Shown: positions 14,617 through 23,049, numbered from the stretch's first letter. The stretch: DNA of 37,228 nt from Schlesneria paludicola DSM 18645 (GCA_945869955.1 CAMBQP010000034.1:1-37228); one strand, 5' to 3'. Notes: a model not told the origin generated them from the letters alone. Numbers and translations are program-made.

Positions 14617-15117
14617 TTACGGAGTCACCTCTAATATTTCCACCAGAAAATGCAGGTCGGCATCCGGGGGAATCAACTGGCCCGCACCCTTCGAGCCGTA
14701 TCCCAAGTCTGCGGGGATGTCGAGTTCGATCATTCCCCCTTCTCCAATCAGTTGCAAACCTTCGGTCCAACCGGGAATCACCTGTGTCACAGGAAATTGC
14801 GTTGACTGACCCATTTTTCCATAGGTGGTATCGAAAATTTTTCCGTCTTGCAGCTGGCCGCGATAGTGGACTTTGACGATGCTCTTGACCGTCGGCTTTT
14901 TCCCCTCGGAACGCCGCCGGATGCGATACTTTAGGCCACTCGCCGTCGTCGTATACTCTTCAGGAGCATCGGGATCAACGGGGCCTGGGGTGACCTGCGG
15001 CGGTTCCTTTGACGCGCCATTCGGTGGAAGTTTCCCTTGGGGAGAGGGTGGATCACAACCCGCAACCAGCAGGCAGACGATCGTCAGGCAGCAAGTAGTC
15101 CACCAGATGCGGCTCAT
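14617..15117 (-). CDS. FKBP-type peptidyl-prolyl cis-trans isomerase, lipoprotein
   Basis: This 166-aa protein starts MSRIWWTTCCLTIVCLLVAGC with a good lipobox (LVAGC, Cys21), so it is predicted to be membrane-anchored. Asp follows the Cys; in E. coli this would retain a lipoprotein at the inner membrane, but the rule is untested here. After a Pro-rich spacer comes PGPVDPDAPEEYTTTASGLKYRI and one FKBP domain with VKVHYRG, IFDTTY, QVIPGWTEGLQ, YG and LHFLVEIL, so the pocket is complete. The start at 15117 is chosen over an upstream in-frame ATG (15141) because it places the signal peptide at the N-terminus. It is the first gene of a two-gene FKBP unit. Confidence 0.9.
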   Translation of the reverse strand: MSRIWWTTCCLTIVCLLVAGCDPPSPQGKLPPNGASKEPPQVTPGPVDPDAPEEYTTTASGLKYRIRRRSEGKKPTVKSIVKVHYRGQLQDGKIFDTTYGKMGQSTQFPVTQVIPGWTEGLQLIGEGGMIELDIPADLGYGSKGAGQLIPPDADLHFLVEILEVTP

Positions 15118-15282
15118 ATCGGTTCTTTCAAAAGTCTGCACGAGTCTACGAGGAATTGATCACGACAAGAAATTGATCACGGTCACGACGAGACCAGCGT
15201 TGTTGCTGGCCGAACATTCCTTTAAGACGTATCATGGGTGAGAGCTCATAGATTTTCCACCCTGCAAGGCAAGGAACACCAC

Positions 15283-16131
15283 ATGTCATCTTGGCCCATC
15301 GGAGTCTTCGCTTCGGTTGATGCTGGCTTGGGCGTCCATCTGGATGTCGCAAAAGAATTAGGAATCCCGACTGTTCAGGTCCACTCACCACACGCTGCGA
15401 CCCGCACGAAAGAGGCGGCGACGCAATTCCTGGGGCAGTGTCAGGCTGCGGGAATTACGATCACCTGTGTCTTTGGTGGTTTCGAGGGTGAAAGCTACGC
15501 AGACATCCCGACAACGGTCCGCACCGTCGGACTGGTCCCTGCGTCAACCCGTGCCGCCCGCGCCCAGGAAATGAAAGAGATTTCCGATTTCACCAAACTG
15601 CTGGGATGCGGTGCGGTTGGCATGCATATCGGTTTCGTCCCCAGCGACCGGAAGAGCGAAGATTATCTGGCCCTGCTGCACACGACACGCGACCTGTTGG
15701 ATCATGTCGCCAAAAACGGCCAGAACCTGCACCTCGAAACGGGACAAGAAACCGCCGAGCACCTGCTCGAATTTATCCACGATGTCGATCGGGCGAACCT
15801 GTTTATCAACTTCGACCCGGCCAATATGATTCTGTATGGGACCGGCAATCCAATCGAAGCCCTGAAAAAAATCGGTCATCTCGTCCGGAGTGTTCACTGT
15901 AAAGATGCGAAGTGGGCTGCGGAATCGATTCGAGGCCAGGAATGGGGCTCGGAAGTCGCACTCGGTGAAGGAGATGTCGGCATGGAAACCTACCTCCAGA
16001 CACTCAAGGCCATCGGTTACCAGGGGCCACTGACGATCGAGCGGGAAATCGCGCATGACCGCGAACGGCAACGCAAAGATATCGGTACCGCTGCCGCACT
16101 GCTGCAAAAACTTCGTGCGCAAATTCTGTAA
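15283..16131 (+). CDS. Sugar phosphate isomerase/epimerase (xylose-isomerase-like TIM barrel)
   Basis: This is a 282-aa cytoplasmic protein (no signal) of the AP endonuclease family 2 fold. Candidate divalent-metal ligands fall where the family has them: HLETGQE (Glu), INFDPANM (Asp), VHCKDAKW (His/Asp) and the last strand LTIEREIA (Glu). The reaction is probably ketose/aldose isomerisation or epimerisation, but the substrate cannot be read from sequence. AAGGAA lies 6 nt before the ATG at 15283; an upstream GTG (15238) is in frame but lacks support. The next gene starts 11 bp downstream, so they are likely co-transcribed. Confidence 0.88.
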   Translation: MSSWPIGVFASVDAGLGVHLDVAKELGIPTVQVHSPHAATRTKEAATQFLGQCQAAGITITCVFGGFEGESYADIPTTVRTVGLVPASTRAARAQEMKEISDFTKLLGCGAVGMHIGFVPSDRKSEDYLALLHTTRDLLDHVAKNGQNLHLETGQETAEHLLEFIHDVDRANLFINFDPANMILYGTGNPIEALKKIGHLVRSVHCKDAKWAAESIRGQEWGSEVALGEGDVGMETYLQTLKAIGYQGPLTIEREIAHDRERQRKDIGTAAALLQKLRAQIL

Positions 16132-16142
16132 AGGCGGATCGC

Positions 16143-16700
16143 GTGAAGTCCGTCCGCAGCGGGTGGAAGCGGTGTCTGATTGCACCACTGATTCTGATCG
16201 CGTCACTCGTGATGTGGATCGAAGAATCGTTGTGGAATGGGCTCAAGTGGCTCATGGCAATCCTGGCCAGACTCACCTGGATCCGGTACCTCGAAAGTCT
16301 GATTCAACGACTGTCCCCCGCGGCGACAGTCGTCGTTTTTTTGTTGCCACTGACACTCTTGTTCCCCTTCAAGCTGCTGGCCCTTTACTGGCTGTCGCGG
16401 GGCCAATGGCTGGCGAGTCTCTCGGTTCTGATCGCGGCCAAACTGCTGGGGACAGCGCTGGAGGCCCGGATGTTTGTCCTCTGTCGCCCCCAGTTATTGA
16501 TGCTTCCCTGGTTCAAATGGCTGCACGATGGATTTCTCTGGTGGCACGATCGGCTGTATGCAGCACTTACGGGGCTGAAGATCTATCAACTGGCCCGCGC
16601 TCAATTGACGGCGATCAAGCAAGCGGCCCAATCGTTGATTCGCCAAATTCGCCAGCGCTGGCACGAGATCAAACATGGGTCCAACCAGGATTCGTTGTGA
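16143..16700 (+). CDS. Predicted inner-membrane protein, unknown function
   Basis: This 185-aa protein starts at GTG 16143, preceded by AAAGGCGG. It has hydrophobic helices near the N-terminus (CLIAPLILIASLVMWIEESLW) and in the centre (TVVVFLLPLTLLFPFKLLALYWL), with a possible third (LASLSVLIAAKLLGTALEARMF). A basic, amphipathic C-terminal helix follows (QSLIRQIRQRWHEIKHG). The pattern LLP-x-x-LLFPFKLLALYWL...AAKLLGTALEAR recalls small membrane proteins seen in proteobacteria, none with known function. It follows the sugar isomerase with an 11-bp gap and converges with the UbiB-like gene. Confidence 0.75.
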   Translation: MKSVRSGWKRCLIAPLILIASLVMWIEESLWNGLKWLMAILARLTWIRYLESLIQRLSPAATVVVFLLPLTLLFPFKLLALYWLSRGQWLASLSVLIAAKLLGTALEARMFVLCRPQLLMLPWFKWLHDGFLWWHDRLYAALTGLKIYQLARAQLTAIKQAAQSLIRQIRQRWHEIKHGSNQDSL

Positions 16701-16783
16701 AGCGGGAAAAAACGCGGCAGCGAGGATCGCAGCCGCTAGCGAGGCCCCAGCGGCATCAAGCCACCACGGTTTTCACCACGGCT

Positions 16784-18451
16784 TTACAGTCGCCCGCTGC
16801 GGAAAATTCCATAAACCAACCACATCGCCAGCAGGCTCGACAAGACATAAATCGGCAGCGTGACCCAGATGGTTGCTGACCCCTGCGAAATAATCAGTGC
16901 CGAAGCAACAATCAGCGATGCAATCACCAACCCCACCACGATCCGGTTGCTGGAACGTTCCAGCTCGAGAATAAAATGGTCCAGGTTGCGATGTTCGAGT
17001 TGAATCCGCAAATCGTCTTCACTCAGTTTTCGTAAGGTCCGGTTCACATGCCCGGGAATGTCACGCGCATAGCCGACCAGACGCTGTGACTCGCTCCACA
17101 TTTTTTTCGTCACGCGCGACGGGGAATATCGCTCACGAACAATCTGCTCGACAAACGGACGCAGGTGGGCCGCCAGATTGAAGCCGGGATCAATACTATG
17201 GCCAACTCCTTCGAGTGTGACGAGGCAGCGAATAAACAACATCAGCGTACCGGGACACCGAATGGCATGATTCGAGAGGATCCCGACAAAATCGGACAGG
17301 ATATTCCCGACGTTCAGCCGGTCGAGCTCGACCCCATAATAGTTCGAAACAAAATCGCGCATATCGATCTGCAGCAGTGGTCGATCCACCTCACGATGGG
17401 GTTCACCAATTTGAAGAACCAGCTTGACCGCCGCATCGACATCCTGTTGCGTGATCGCCAGCAGTAGATCGATCATTTGCTCACGCGTTTTTCCATCGAG
17501 CATTCCGATCATGCCGTAGTCGAGCAGGCAGAGCGTCCCATCGCGGAGGATCCGCACATTTCCGGGATGGGGGTCGCCATGAAACACCCCAAATTCAAAC
17601 GCCTGCTTCATGAAAATTCGGGCACCGTTGGCGGCGATCTCGGCTCGCGTCAATGGGGTCCCGTCAAACTGACTTAAATCGTCCAGATGCAATCCATCGA
17701 CAAATTCCATCGTCAGAACGGCATCGGTGGTGAGTTCCCAAAAGACCTGCGGCACATACAGCGTCGCATCCTGGCGAAAGAGACGACGGAACTCGTCCAT
17801 CGTGCGACCTTCGCGGGCAAAATTCAGCTCACGACGAATCGATCGGGCAAAGTGATTGACCAGCCCGACCGGATCAAAAATCCGCGACTCGGGAATATGT
17901 CGATCCAGCAGAATGGCCAGTTCATGCATTAACTGCAGGTCGCGTTCGACATCGCGAACCGCCGTCGGGCGTCGAATCTTGACGGCGAGTGCCATTCCAT
18001 TGAAATGTATCGCGGCATGCACCTGCCCCAATGATCCAGCGGCCATCGGAGTCCGATTGAAACTGGCGAACAGCTTTTCGACCGGCGCGCCCAGTTCGTT
18101 TTCCAGTTGCGCCACCGCCTCGTCGGAAGGAAATGGAGGGACACCTTCCTGCAGTTTTTTTAACTCGACCAGCATTCCCGCAGGAACCAGGTCGGGGCGT
18201 GTACTAAGGACTTGGCCAAACTTGATGAAGGTGGGGCCGAGTTTTTCCAGCGTCATCCGAATTCGTTCGACGAGCTTCAGATGTGGCAGGGGCTTGGGGG
18301 GATTTCGACTGAAACGCTGACGCCAACTGTACCAGATATTTCGCAGACCGATCCGGTCCACGAGATCGCCAAAGCCGTGATTGAGCAGCACGGTGACGAT
18401 CTCACTGGTCCGTCCGAGATTTCGAAGCAGCCGAAAGGGGTTGGCTTCCAC
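16784..18451 (-). CDS. ABC1/AarF/UbiB atypical kinase family protein
   Basis: This 555-aa protein belongs to the family of membrane-associated atypical kinases/ATPases linked to isoprenoid-quinone biosynthesis. The defining KxGQ motif is at K77-FGQ80, in LGPTFIKFGQVLSTRPDLVP. The Ala-rich nucleotide loop is PMAAGSLGQVH (135-145), the ATP lysine is in LAVKIRR (K158), the catalytic loop is HGDPHPGN (291-298) and the metal site is DYG (311-313). The C-terminus has two hydrophobic helices (IVVGLVIASLIVASALIIS and WVTLPIYVLSSLLAMWLVYGIF), typical of UbiB. The start is GTG 18451 with GGAG seven bases upstream; the nearby ATG is out of frame. It follows leuD by 21 bp. No ubi/men gene is adjacent, so the quinone role is inferred from family only. 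Confidence 0.92.
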   Translation of the reverse strand: MEANPFRLLRNLGRTSEIVTVLLNHGFGDLVDRIGLRNIWYSWRQRFSRNPPKPLPHLKLVERIRMTLEKLGPTFIKFGQVLSTRPDLVPAGMLVELKKLQEGVPPFPSDEAVAQLENELGAPVEKLFASFNRTPMAAGSLGQVHAAIHFNGMALAVKIRRPTAVRDVERDLQLMHELAILLDRHIPESRIFDPVGLVNHFARSIRRELNFAREGRTMDEFRRLFRQDATLYVPQVFWELTTDAVLTMEFVDGLHLDDLSQFDGTPLTRAEIAANGARIFMKQAFEFGVFHGDPHPGNVRILRDGTLCLLDYGMIGMLDGKTREQMIDLLLAITQQDVDAAVKLVLQIGEPHREVDRPLLQIDMRDFVSNYYGVELDRLNVGNILSDFVGILSNHAIRCPGTLMLFIRCLVTLEGVGHSIDPGFNLAAHLRPFVEQIVRERYSPSRVTKKMWSESQRLVGYARDIPGHVNRTLRKLSEDDLRIQLEHRNLDHFILELERSSNRIVVGLVIASLIVASALIISQGSATIWVTLPIYVLSSLLAMWLVYGIFRSGRL

Positions 18452-18472
18452 CAGGATGCTCCATTTCTCAAA

Positions 18473-19066
18473 TCAAGCGCGGTATCCCGACATGTAAGGT
18501 AGCGTTGCAGCGGTCTGTTTCACCGCTACGTCTCCTTCCAGCAGCTGACCGAGAAAATCCCAGTTGCCGGTGGTGAGTGACGATCGAGCACTTTCGAGGA
18601 TGGTGACATCACACGTCAGACCCTGAGTCCGCACCTGGCTGGTCATCAGGTCGACGGTGATTTCCTGTTGGGGGGTCTCGGCGGCGATGCTTGCCAGACG
18701 ATCCAGATCGGCGCGATTGGCACAAACACAGGGGATTCCGAGTGTTGTGCAGTTGCCAAAAAAGATTTCGGCAAAGGATTCAGCGATCACCGCCTTAACT
18801 CCCCAGCGCATCAAAGCCTGAGGAGCATGTTCTCGCGAAGATCCACAGCCAAAATTTCGCCCGCTAATCAGGATGGCCCCTTGTTGGAAACGAGCGTCAT
18901 CAAAGGGATGCGATTTGTCCTGCTCGCGATCATCCTCGAAAGCATGCTCACCCAACCCGTCAAAGGTGACACAGCGGAGAAAGCGAGCGGGGATAATGCG
19001 ATCGGTATCGATGTCGTCCAGAAGTAAAGGGATGCCACTGCCAGTTACTTGCGTCACGTTTTGCAT
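18473..19066 (-). CDS. leuD: 3-isopropylmalate dehydratase small subunit
   Basis: This 197-aa protein is the small, swivelling-domain subunit. With LeuC (the Fe-S subunit) it isomerises 2- to 3-isopropylmalate in leucine biosynthesis in the cytoplasm. It shows the family motifs [14 protein letters not shown] near the start, the substrate loop [17 protein letters not shown], and [17 protein letters not shown]. Its length is normal for LeuD. No leuC or other leu gene is within this window; upstream lies an MFS transporter and downstream UbiB. Co-transcription with ubiB (21-bp gap) is likely, and with the MFS gene possible (81-bp gap). Confidence 0.95.
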   Translation of the reverse strand: MQNVTQVTGSGIPLLLDDIDTDRIIPARFLRCVTFDGLGEHAFEDDREQDKSHPFDDARFQQGAILISGRNFGCGSSREHAPQALMRWGVKAVIAESFAEIFFGNCTTLGIPCVCANRADLDRLASIAAETPQQEITVDLMTSQVRTQGLTCDVTILESARSSLTTGNWDFLGQLLEGDVAVKQTAATLPYMSGYRA

Positions 19067-19147
19067 GGTTCAGTCGGATTTCTAAGGAAAAAGGAATTCG
19101 CCTTTTTTGGGGATGCGAACAGCCTGCCCTGATAATTCTTGTTCGGG

Positions 19148-20692
19148 TTATTCTTGTTCGGGCTTGGGCTCGGGGAGGAAGCACGAGAGGATCAAGTTCA
19201 AGGCGAACAGTGTTCCGGCAACACCCGCCGCGACGTAGGCTGTTTTTGCTTCGGGGGATTCACCGGGAACGAAGGTTTGTAAAGCCAGAAACTGAGTGAC
19301 TGCGGCGAAGGGTGTCCCAATCATGCGACCACCGATGTTCGCGGCAAAACTCTCGCCGGTCCCCCGCAGATGAACCGGATAGGCATGCGGCAGGTAGTTT
19401 CCCCAAAAGCTGAACTGAGCCACGGTGAACAGTCCTGCCAGAAAAATCCCAATCCCCAGTAGCGAAATATGAAATCCGTGAAAGCCAGGAATCCAGCTGA
19501 TATCCCCACTGAAGTAGGTTGTCTCATGGCCTCTGGCAAAGGCGATGAAAATCAAAGGAGTCAGAATCAATCCGGGAATCAGGAAAACTCGCAATAAGGT
19601 TCGTCGACTGGCAAAAAAGACAACCATTGCCGCCAGACCGAAGCGGCCCACCAAGCCACCGATTTCCTGGGCCTTGGTGTATTCCGCCGCCTTCTTCTGA
19701 CGCACTTCGCCACTGACTCGCCCTGCAGCGGCCTTCGCTTTTTCAGCGGCGATCTCTTTGTTGGGCTCTTTGTCGAACTCTTTTTCCTTGGCGGCACTGA
19801 CCTTTTGTGCGGTCTCGGTCTTGACCGCATCGATCCCAGCGACGATCTGAGGCATCTGTTGAATCGCCCCGAAGGCAACACCGTAGCTACAGGCAAACAT
19901 CGCAGTGGTCACGAGAGTGGTTCTACGAAGTTCTGGCGAAAACAGCTCGGCAATGCTCGGCCGACGCAATGTTCCCGCTTCCTTTTTCTGGGCCCATTTC
20001 GGTGATTCGGGCAAAAAGGGACGAATCACAATCAGGGGGATGGCGGGAATGAGGCCCGACATCAGCGTGTATCTCCATGCGGCATGAGGAGCACTGATTT
20101 CGCCACCGAAAAAATTCAAAAATCCAGGCAAGCTGATCGCGGGAAGACTGTCGGCATATTGCAGAATCAATCCGCTGGCAACGGCGACGAGCAAACCTCC
20201 GATGGAAGAAAATGCCTGGGTATAGCCAAGCACTTTTTCCCGCTGAGTCGGATTGTCAAATAGCTCTGCCAGCCAGGCCACCGCAGCCACGAACTCAACA
20301 CAAACACCAATGAAAGTGGTTGTCCGGAAAAATAAGAGCATCGGCAAATTCGTCGAAAATCCGGCTGCAAATGCAGAAAACGCGTAAAGCAAAATACTCC
20401 ACGTCAACACGCGACGACGTCCCAGGCGGTCAGTCAGGTAGCCCCCTAACAAACCAAAAATTCCCCCACAGACCGCAGGAACGTAAAACATCATGCCGAA
20501 CCAGTAGGCGAACAGCTCCTTCTTCGCCGGTGTAATGTCAGCCAGTTCCTTCAGCGCGGGGCCGATAATCAATGGCAGCATCAAGAGCTCGTAGATATCA
20601 AACGCGAACCCGATCGCCGCAATCACGCAGATCAGCCATTGTGTACCTGTGAGTCGTAGAGGTTCACTTGCAGAAGAAACCGGAGCGGACAT
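19148..20692 (-). CDS. MFS transporter, sugar-porter-like, with charged periplasmic insertion
   Basis: This 514-aa protein has about 12 membrane helices. MFS signatures include GGYLTDRLGRRRVLTWSI (loop 2-3 motif) and FRTTTFIGVCVEFVAAVAWLAELF. After helix 7 (TTAMFACSYGVAFGAIQQMP) comes an unusual segment of about 70 residues, very rich in Lys/Glu/Ala and predicted helical (AKEKEFDKEPNKEIAAEKAK). By normal MFS topology it would lie on the periplasmic side. The substrate is unknown. The start at 20692 (MSAPVSSASEP) has GAGG nine bases upstream and is preferred over an in-frame ATG at 20743. The stop lies inside a short direct duplication (CCCGAACAAGAAT twice). It is divergent from the atp operon. 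Confidence 0.87.
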   Translation of the reverse strand: MSAPVSSASEPLRLTGTQWLICVIAAIGFAFDIYELLMLPLIIGPALKELADITPAKKELFAYWFGMMFYVPAVCGGIFGLLGGYLTDRLGRRRVLTWSILLYAFSAFAAGFSTNLPMLLFFRTTTFIGVCVEFVAAVAWLAELFDNPTQREKVLGYTQAFSSIGGLLVAVASGLILQYADSLPAISLPGFLNFFGGEISAPHAAWRYTLMSGLIPAIPLIVIRPFLPESPKWAQKKEAGTLRRPSIAELFSPELRRTTLVTTAMFACSYGVAFGAIQQMPQIVAGIDAVKTETAQKVSAAKEKEFDKEPNKEIAAEKAKAAAGRVSGEVRQKKAAEYTKAQEIGGLVGRFGLAAMVVFFASRRTLLRVFLIPGLILTPLIFIAFARGHETTYFSGDISWIPGFHGFHISLLGIGIFLAGLFTVAQFSFWGNYLPHAYPVHLRGTGESFAANIGGRMIGTPFAAVTQFLALQTFVPGESPEAKTAYVAAGVAGTLFALNLILSCFLPEPKPEQE

Positions 20693-20901
20693 GGAAATAC
20701 CTCGGATTGGAGATCTGTCGCCAGTTGTTGTCTGGCCGGCCATGGAATATCACCATAGTCTAAGCCGATTGCCGCAATCCGACAACCAAGCGCCACCCCA
20801 GCACAATCCCAGCCATCGTGCAGCGGATTTACTGGATTCGGACAAGTCCATCGACCGCAAGAACCACTTTTGAGAATTCTTCCTCATACAAAGCACATGC
20901 T

Positions 20902-20930
20902 TTGACACCAGAATTCCGCAAAGCTATCCT
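20902..20930 (+). promoter_or_regulatory. Sigma70-like promoter of the ATP synthase operon
   Basis: A perfect -35 TTGACA (20902-20907), 17-bp spacer and -10 TATCCT (20925-20930) lie 48 bp before the ATG of the first operon gene. AAGCA-CA-TGCTT, a short dyad at 20891-20902, overlaps the -35 edge and could be an operator. No other features are visible in the divergent gap to the MFS gene. Confidence 0.7.
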
Positions 20931-20977
20931 CTGTCGCTTCCTGAAAGATCCATGATGCCTTAAGTTTGGGTGACGAT

Positions 20978-21214
20978 ATGGCCGCCGGCGAAGAATCTCG
21001 CGACGGTCGCAACTCGGTAGCCCGAGGTTATGTGCTGGCAACCAAAGTCAGTTCGATCGGGATGCAAATGGCATTTCCACCGCTGATTGGCTGGTGGATC
21101 GATACGAAGTGGGGGACAACTCCATGGATGTTGATGGTCGGTGCCTGTTTAGGTTTTGTGATCTCTCTGTTGGAATTGATTAAGTTTGCGAATGATAGCA
21201 GCCGAAAACGGTGA
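20978..21214 (+). CDS. AtpZ/AtpI-family small membrane protein, first gene of the atp operon
   Basis: This 78-aa protein has two hydrophobic helices (IGMQMAFPPLIGWWIDTKWG and WMLMVGACLGFVISLLELI). The GWWIDTKWGTTPW turn and the C-terminal helix are typical of the AtpZ/AtpI group (PF09527 type). Such proteins aid c-ring assembly or ion handling in other bacteria. The ATG at 20978 (MAAGEESRDG) is preferred; an upstream GTG at 20966 is in frame. Context is strong: immediately before the AtpI-like gene and atpB, and behind the promoter at 20902. Confidence 0.85.
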   Translation: MAAGEESRDGRNSVARGYVLATKVSSIGMQMAFPPLIGWWIDTKWGTTPWMLMVGACLGFVISLLELIKFANDSSRKR

Positions 21215-21241
21215 GTCGTTTGTTTGGAATTGAGGGCTGGA

Positions 21242-21625
21242 ATGCATTTTCTGGTCTGGCGTCAGGTTGTGTTTACGTCGGCGATCGTTTTGCTGGGTTT
21301 GTTGCTTTCGTGGTTGGCTTCTGAATGGGTTGGTGATCGAGCTGTGTTTGGGGTGGTTTGTTCTGTTGGGCTGTGCCTGATTCCTGGGTGGATGACGATC
21401 TTCATGAGTGCCCTGATGTGGGGTCCTGTGATGAGCGTCCGATTGGTGATGGTTGCCACAGTGAATCGCTTGCTGTTTGTGATTGTTGGTTATCTCGCGG
21501 TCAGTTCGCAATGGCCCGATTTGGGTTTGCTTGATTTTCCTGTTTGGCTGATTTTGGTCTATTTGCTTTCCTTGGCAATTGAGACTTGGTTGATATTAAC
21601 CCCTGCGAGCCCTATTGGGTTGTAA
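21242..21625 (+). CDS. atpI: ATP synthase subunit I-like membrane protein
   Basis: This 127-aa protein has four hydrophobic helices (VVFTSAIVLLGLLLSWLASEW; FGVVCSVGLCLIPGWMTIFMSAL; VRLVMVATVNRLLFVIVGYLAV; FPVWLILVYLLSLAIETWLIL). This is the layout of AtpI/ATP synthase I proteins, which are poorly conserved in sequence. The ATG at 21242 has GAGGG just upstream; a TTG at 21224 is in frame but lacks support. Identification rests largely on position, directly before atpB. Local sequence is richer in T/G than in the neighbours, which may only reflect its hydrophobic codons. Confidence 0.75.
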   Translation: MHFLVWRQVVFTSAIVLLGLLLSWLASEWVGDRAVFGVVCSVGLCLIPGWMTIFMSALMWGPVMSVRLVMVATVNRLLFVIVGYLAVSSQWPDLGLLDFPVWLILVYLLSLAIETWLILTPASPIGL

Positions 21626-21658
21626 GGGATTCTGTTTTTAGTAGGTTTGGCGGCGGCT

Positions 21659-22585
21659 ATGGATCCATTTCATCACGTGCGCGACGGTTCGACTTGGGAA
21701 TTGCCCCGATTCGTACTTGATATGTTCGGCCTACGTGAGCAGCCGGTGCTTCCTTTCGGTCTCTCGAAATACATGGTGCTGCAGGTTGTTGCGGCGCTCT
21801 TGGTTTTTTTGGTGTTTCGCGGTTTATCGGGTCGGGTCGCTGGTGGTAAGCCGGTGAAGGGAATGTTCTGGAACTTCTGGGAAATGCTTGCGTTGTATGT
21901 GCGGGACGAGATTGTCCGGCCTTCAATCGGTATTCCTCATGATGATCATGGTCATGGCGATGAGCATGCCGATCATTCCCATGATTCCGATCATGCTCAT
22001 GATCACGGTCATTCGGAGGTTGTAGCGGCCGGCTCGGGCCAGGTTGCGGTGGAAGTGGGTCATCCTGCGGATAAGTATCTGCCGTACGTTTGGAGCGTCT
22101 TCTTCTACATTTTGTTTTGTAATCTGCTGGGGGCGATTCCTTTGCTGGGATCTCCAACGGCAGAAATCAACGTCACGGGTGTGCTCGCTGTAGTGACATT
22201 TCTGCACGTGGTTTACTTCGGATCTGCAAAGTCTGGGTTTGGTGGCTTTCTCAAATCCTTAGTTCCTGGCATGGATTTGCCTGGGCCAATCGCTGTAGTA
22301 TTGCTCCCTTTGATTTGGTTGATCGAAGCGGGCGGGCTACTGATTAAGCACGGTGTACTGGCGGTTCGATTGTTTGCCAACATCATGGCGGGACATACAG
22401 TATTGGGTGTATTCCTTGGCTTTATCGCCATGGATGTGGGTAATTTGTGGGGAATTGTGGCTCCGGCCAGTATCCTTGCCCAGGTTGGGATTGGTTTTCT
22501 TGAGTTGTTCGTGGCCTTCTTGCAGGCTTACGTGTTTGCATTGCTAACATCGTTATTCATCAGTGCGGCTGTAAACCCTCACTGA
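21659..22585 (+). CDS. atpB: ATP synthase subunit a with His-rich insertion
   Basis: This is the 308-aa ion-channel subunit of Fo. The essential helix reads AVRLFANIMAGHTVLGVFLGF, with the arginine needed for rotation. The helix LAQVGIGFLELFVAFLQAYVFALLTSLFIS is also canonical, with Glu and Gln in place. Unusual: residues 94-118 hold ten histidines interspersed with Asp/Glu (HDDHGHGDEHADHSHDSDHA...). By E. coli topology this falls in the cytoplasmic loop after helix 1 and could bind metal ions. It is longer than the usual 250-270 aa mainly because of this insertion. The start ATG is weakly supported; GGCGG precedes it. Confidence 0.95.
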   Translation: MDPFHHVRDGSTWELPRFVLDMFGLREQPVLPFGLSKYMVLQVVAALLVFLVFRGLSGRVAGGKPVKGMFWNFWEMLALYVRDEIVRPSIGIPHDDHGHGDEHADHSHDSDHAHDHGHSEVVAAGSGQVAVEVGHPADKYLPYVWSVFFYILFCNLLGAIPLLGSPTAEINVTGVLAVVTFLHVVYFGSAKSGFGGFLKSLVPGMDLPGPIAVVLLPLIWLIEAGGLLIKHGVLAVRLFANIMAGHTVLGVFLGFIAMDVGNLWGIVAPASILAQVGIGFLELFVAFLQAYVFALLTSLFISAAVNPH

Positions 22586-22607
22586 TGCTGTGTCCGAGAA
22601 AATGTTA

Positions 22608-22622
22608 TTGGGGTTGCCCCAA
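22608..22622 (+). other. Hairpin upstream of atpE (TTGGGG-TTG-CCCCAA)
   Basis: A perfect 6-bp stem with a 3-nt loop lies between the atpB stop and the atpE ribosome site. No U-run follows, so it is not a terminator. It could protect or enhance the c-subunit message, which must be translated many times per complex. This role is inferred. Confidence 0.45.
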
Positions 22623-22639
22623 GTTTCCCTGTCAGGAGA

Positions 22640-22966
22640 ATGAACGTGAGTCAGAATTTACGCGTGTTGTGTTACGGTATTGCAATGTTGCTGGTGTTTG
22701 CCGCCCCTGCGATGGCTGCTGACGGTGGCAGTGGTGGGATTCACTTCTCGGCAGCGTTTGGTGCTGCGGTTGTGATCTGCGGTGCCGGTTACGGTATCGG
22801 CCGAATTGGTGTTGCCGCTGTCGAAGGGATGGCCCGTCAGCCAGAAGTCGCTGGCAGCATTCAGACTGCGATGATCATCGCTGCAGCACTCATCGAAGGT
22901 GCGACATTCTTCGCATTGATCGTTTGCATGCTGAATAACGCTGGTTACAAGCCCTACGCTAACTGA
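22640..22966 (+). CDS. atpE: ATP synthase subunit c with N-terminal signal peptide
   Basis: This 108-aa protein forms the rotating c-ring of Fo. Hairpin helix 1 holds the glycine motif GAGYGIGRIG, the polar loop is ARQPE, and helix 2 carries the ion-binding Glu86 in AAALIEGATFF. Glycine follows the Glu, and the Gln plus Ser/Thr ligands of Na+-type rings are not evident, so proton use is more likely. Residues 1-27 form a signal peptide (VLCYGIAMLLVFAAPAMA) absent from most bacterial c subunits. Start choice: AGGAG (22634-22638) is only 1 nt from the ATG at 22640 but 7 nt from the in-frame GTG at 22646, so GTG may be the true start. Two 17-bp tandem repeats (AGCAAAACGYTTACTGT) follow the stop directly. 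Confidence 0.95.
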   Translation: MNVSQNLRVLCYGIAMLLVFAAPAMAADGGSGGIHFSAAFGAAVVICGAGYGIGRIGVAAVEGMARQPEVAGSIQTAMIIAAALIEGATFFALIVCMLNNAGYKPYAN

Positions 22967-23049
22967 AGCAAAACGCTTACTGTAGCAAAACGTTTACTGT
23001 AGTTGGTAGCGTTGATTTTTGCCCCTGTTTTTGCGTGCGAGTTGCGGGT

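Noticed and set aside
19088-19107. AAAAAGG-AATTCG-CCTTTTT hairpin as terminator of the MFS gene
   Set aside because: The stem is short and A/T-rich and overlaps the ribosome-site region of leuD; read-through seems more likely.
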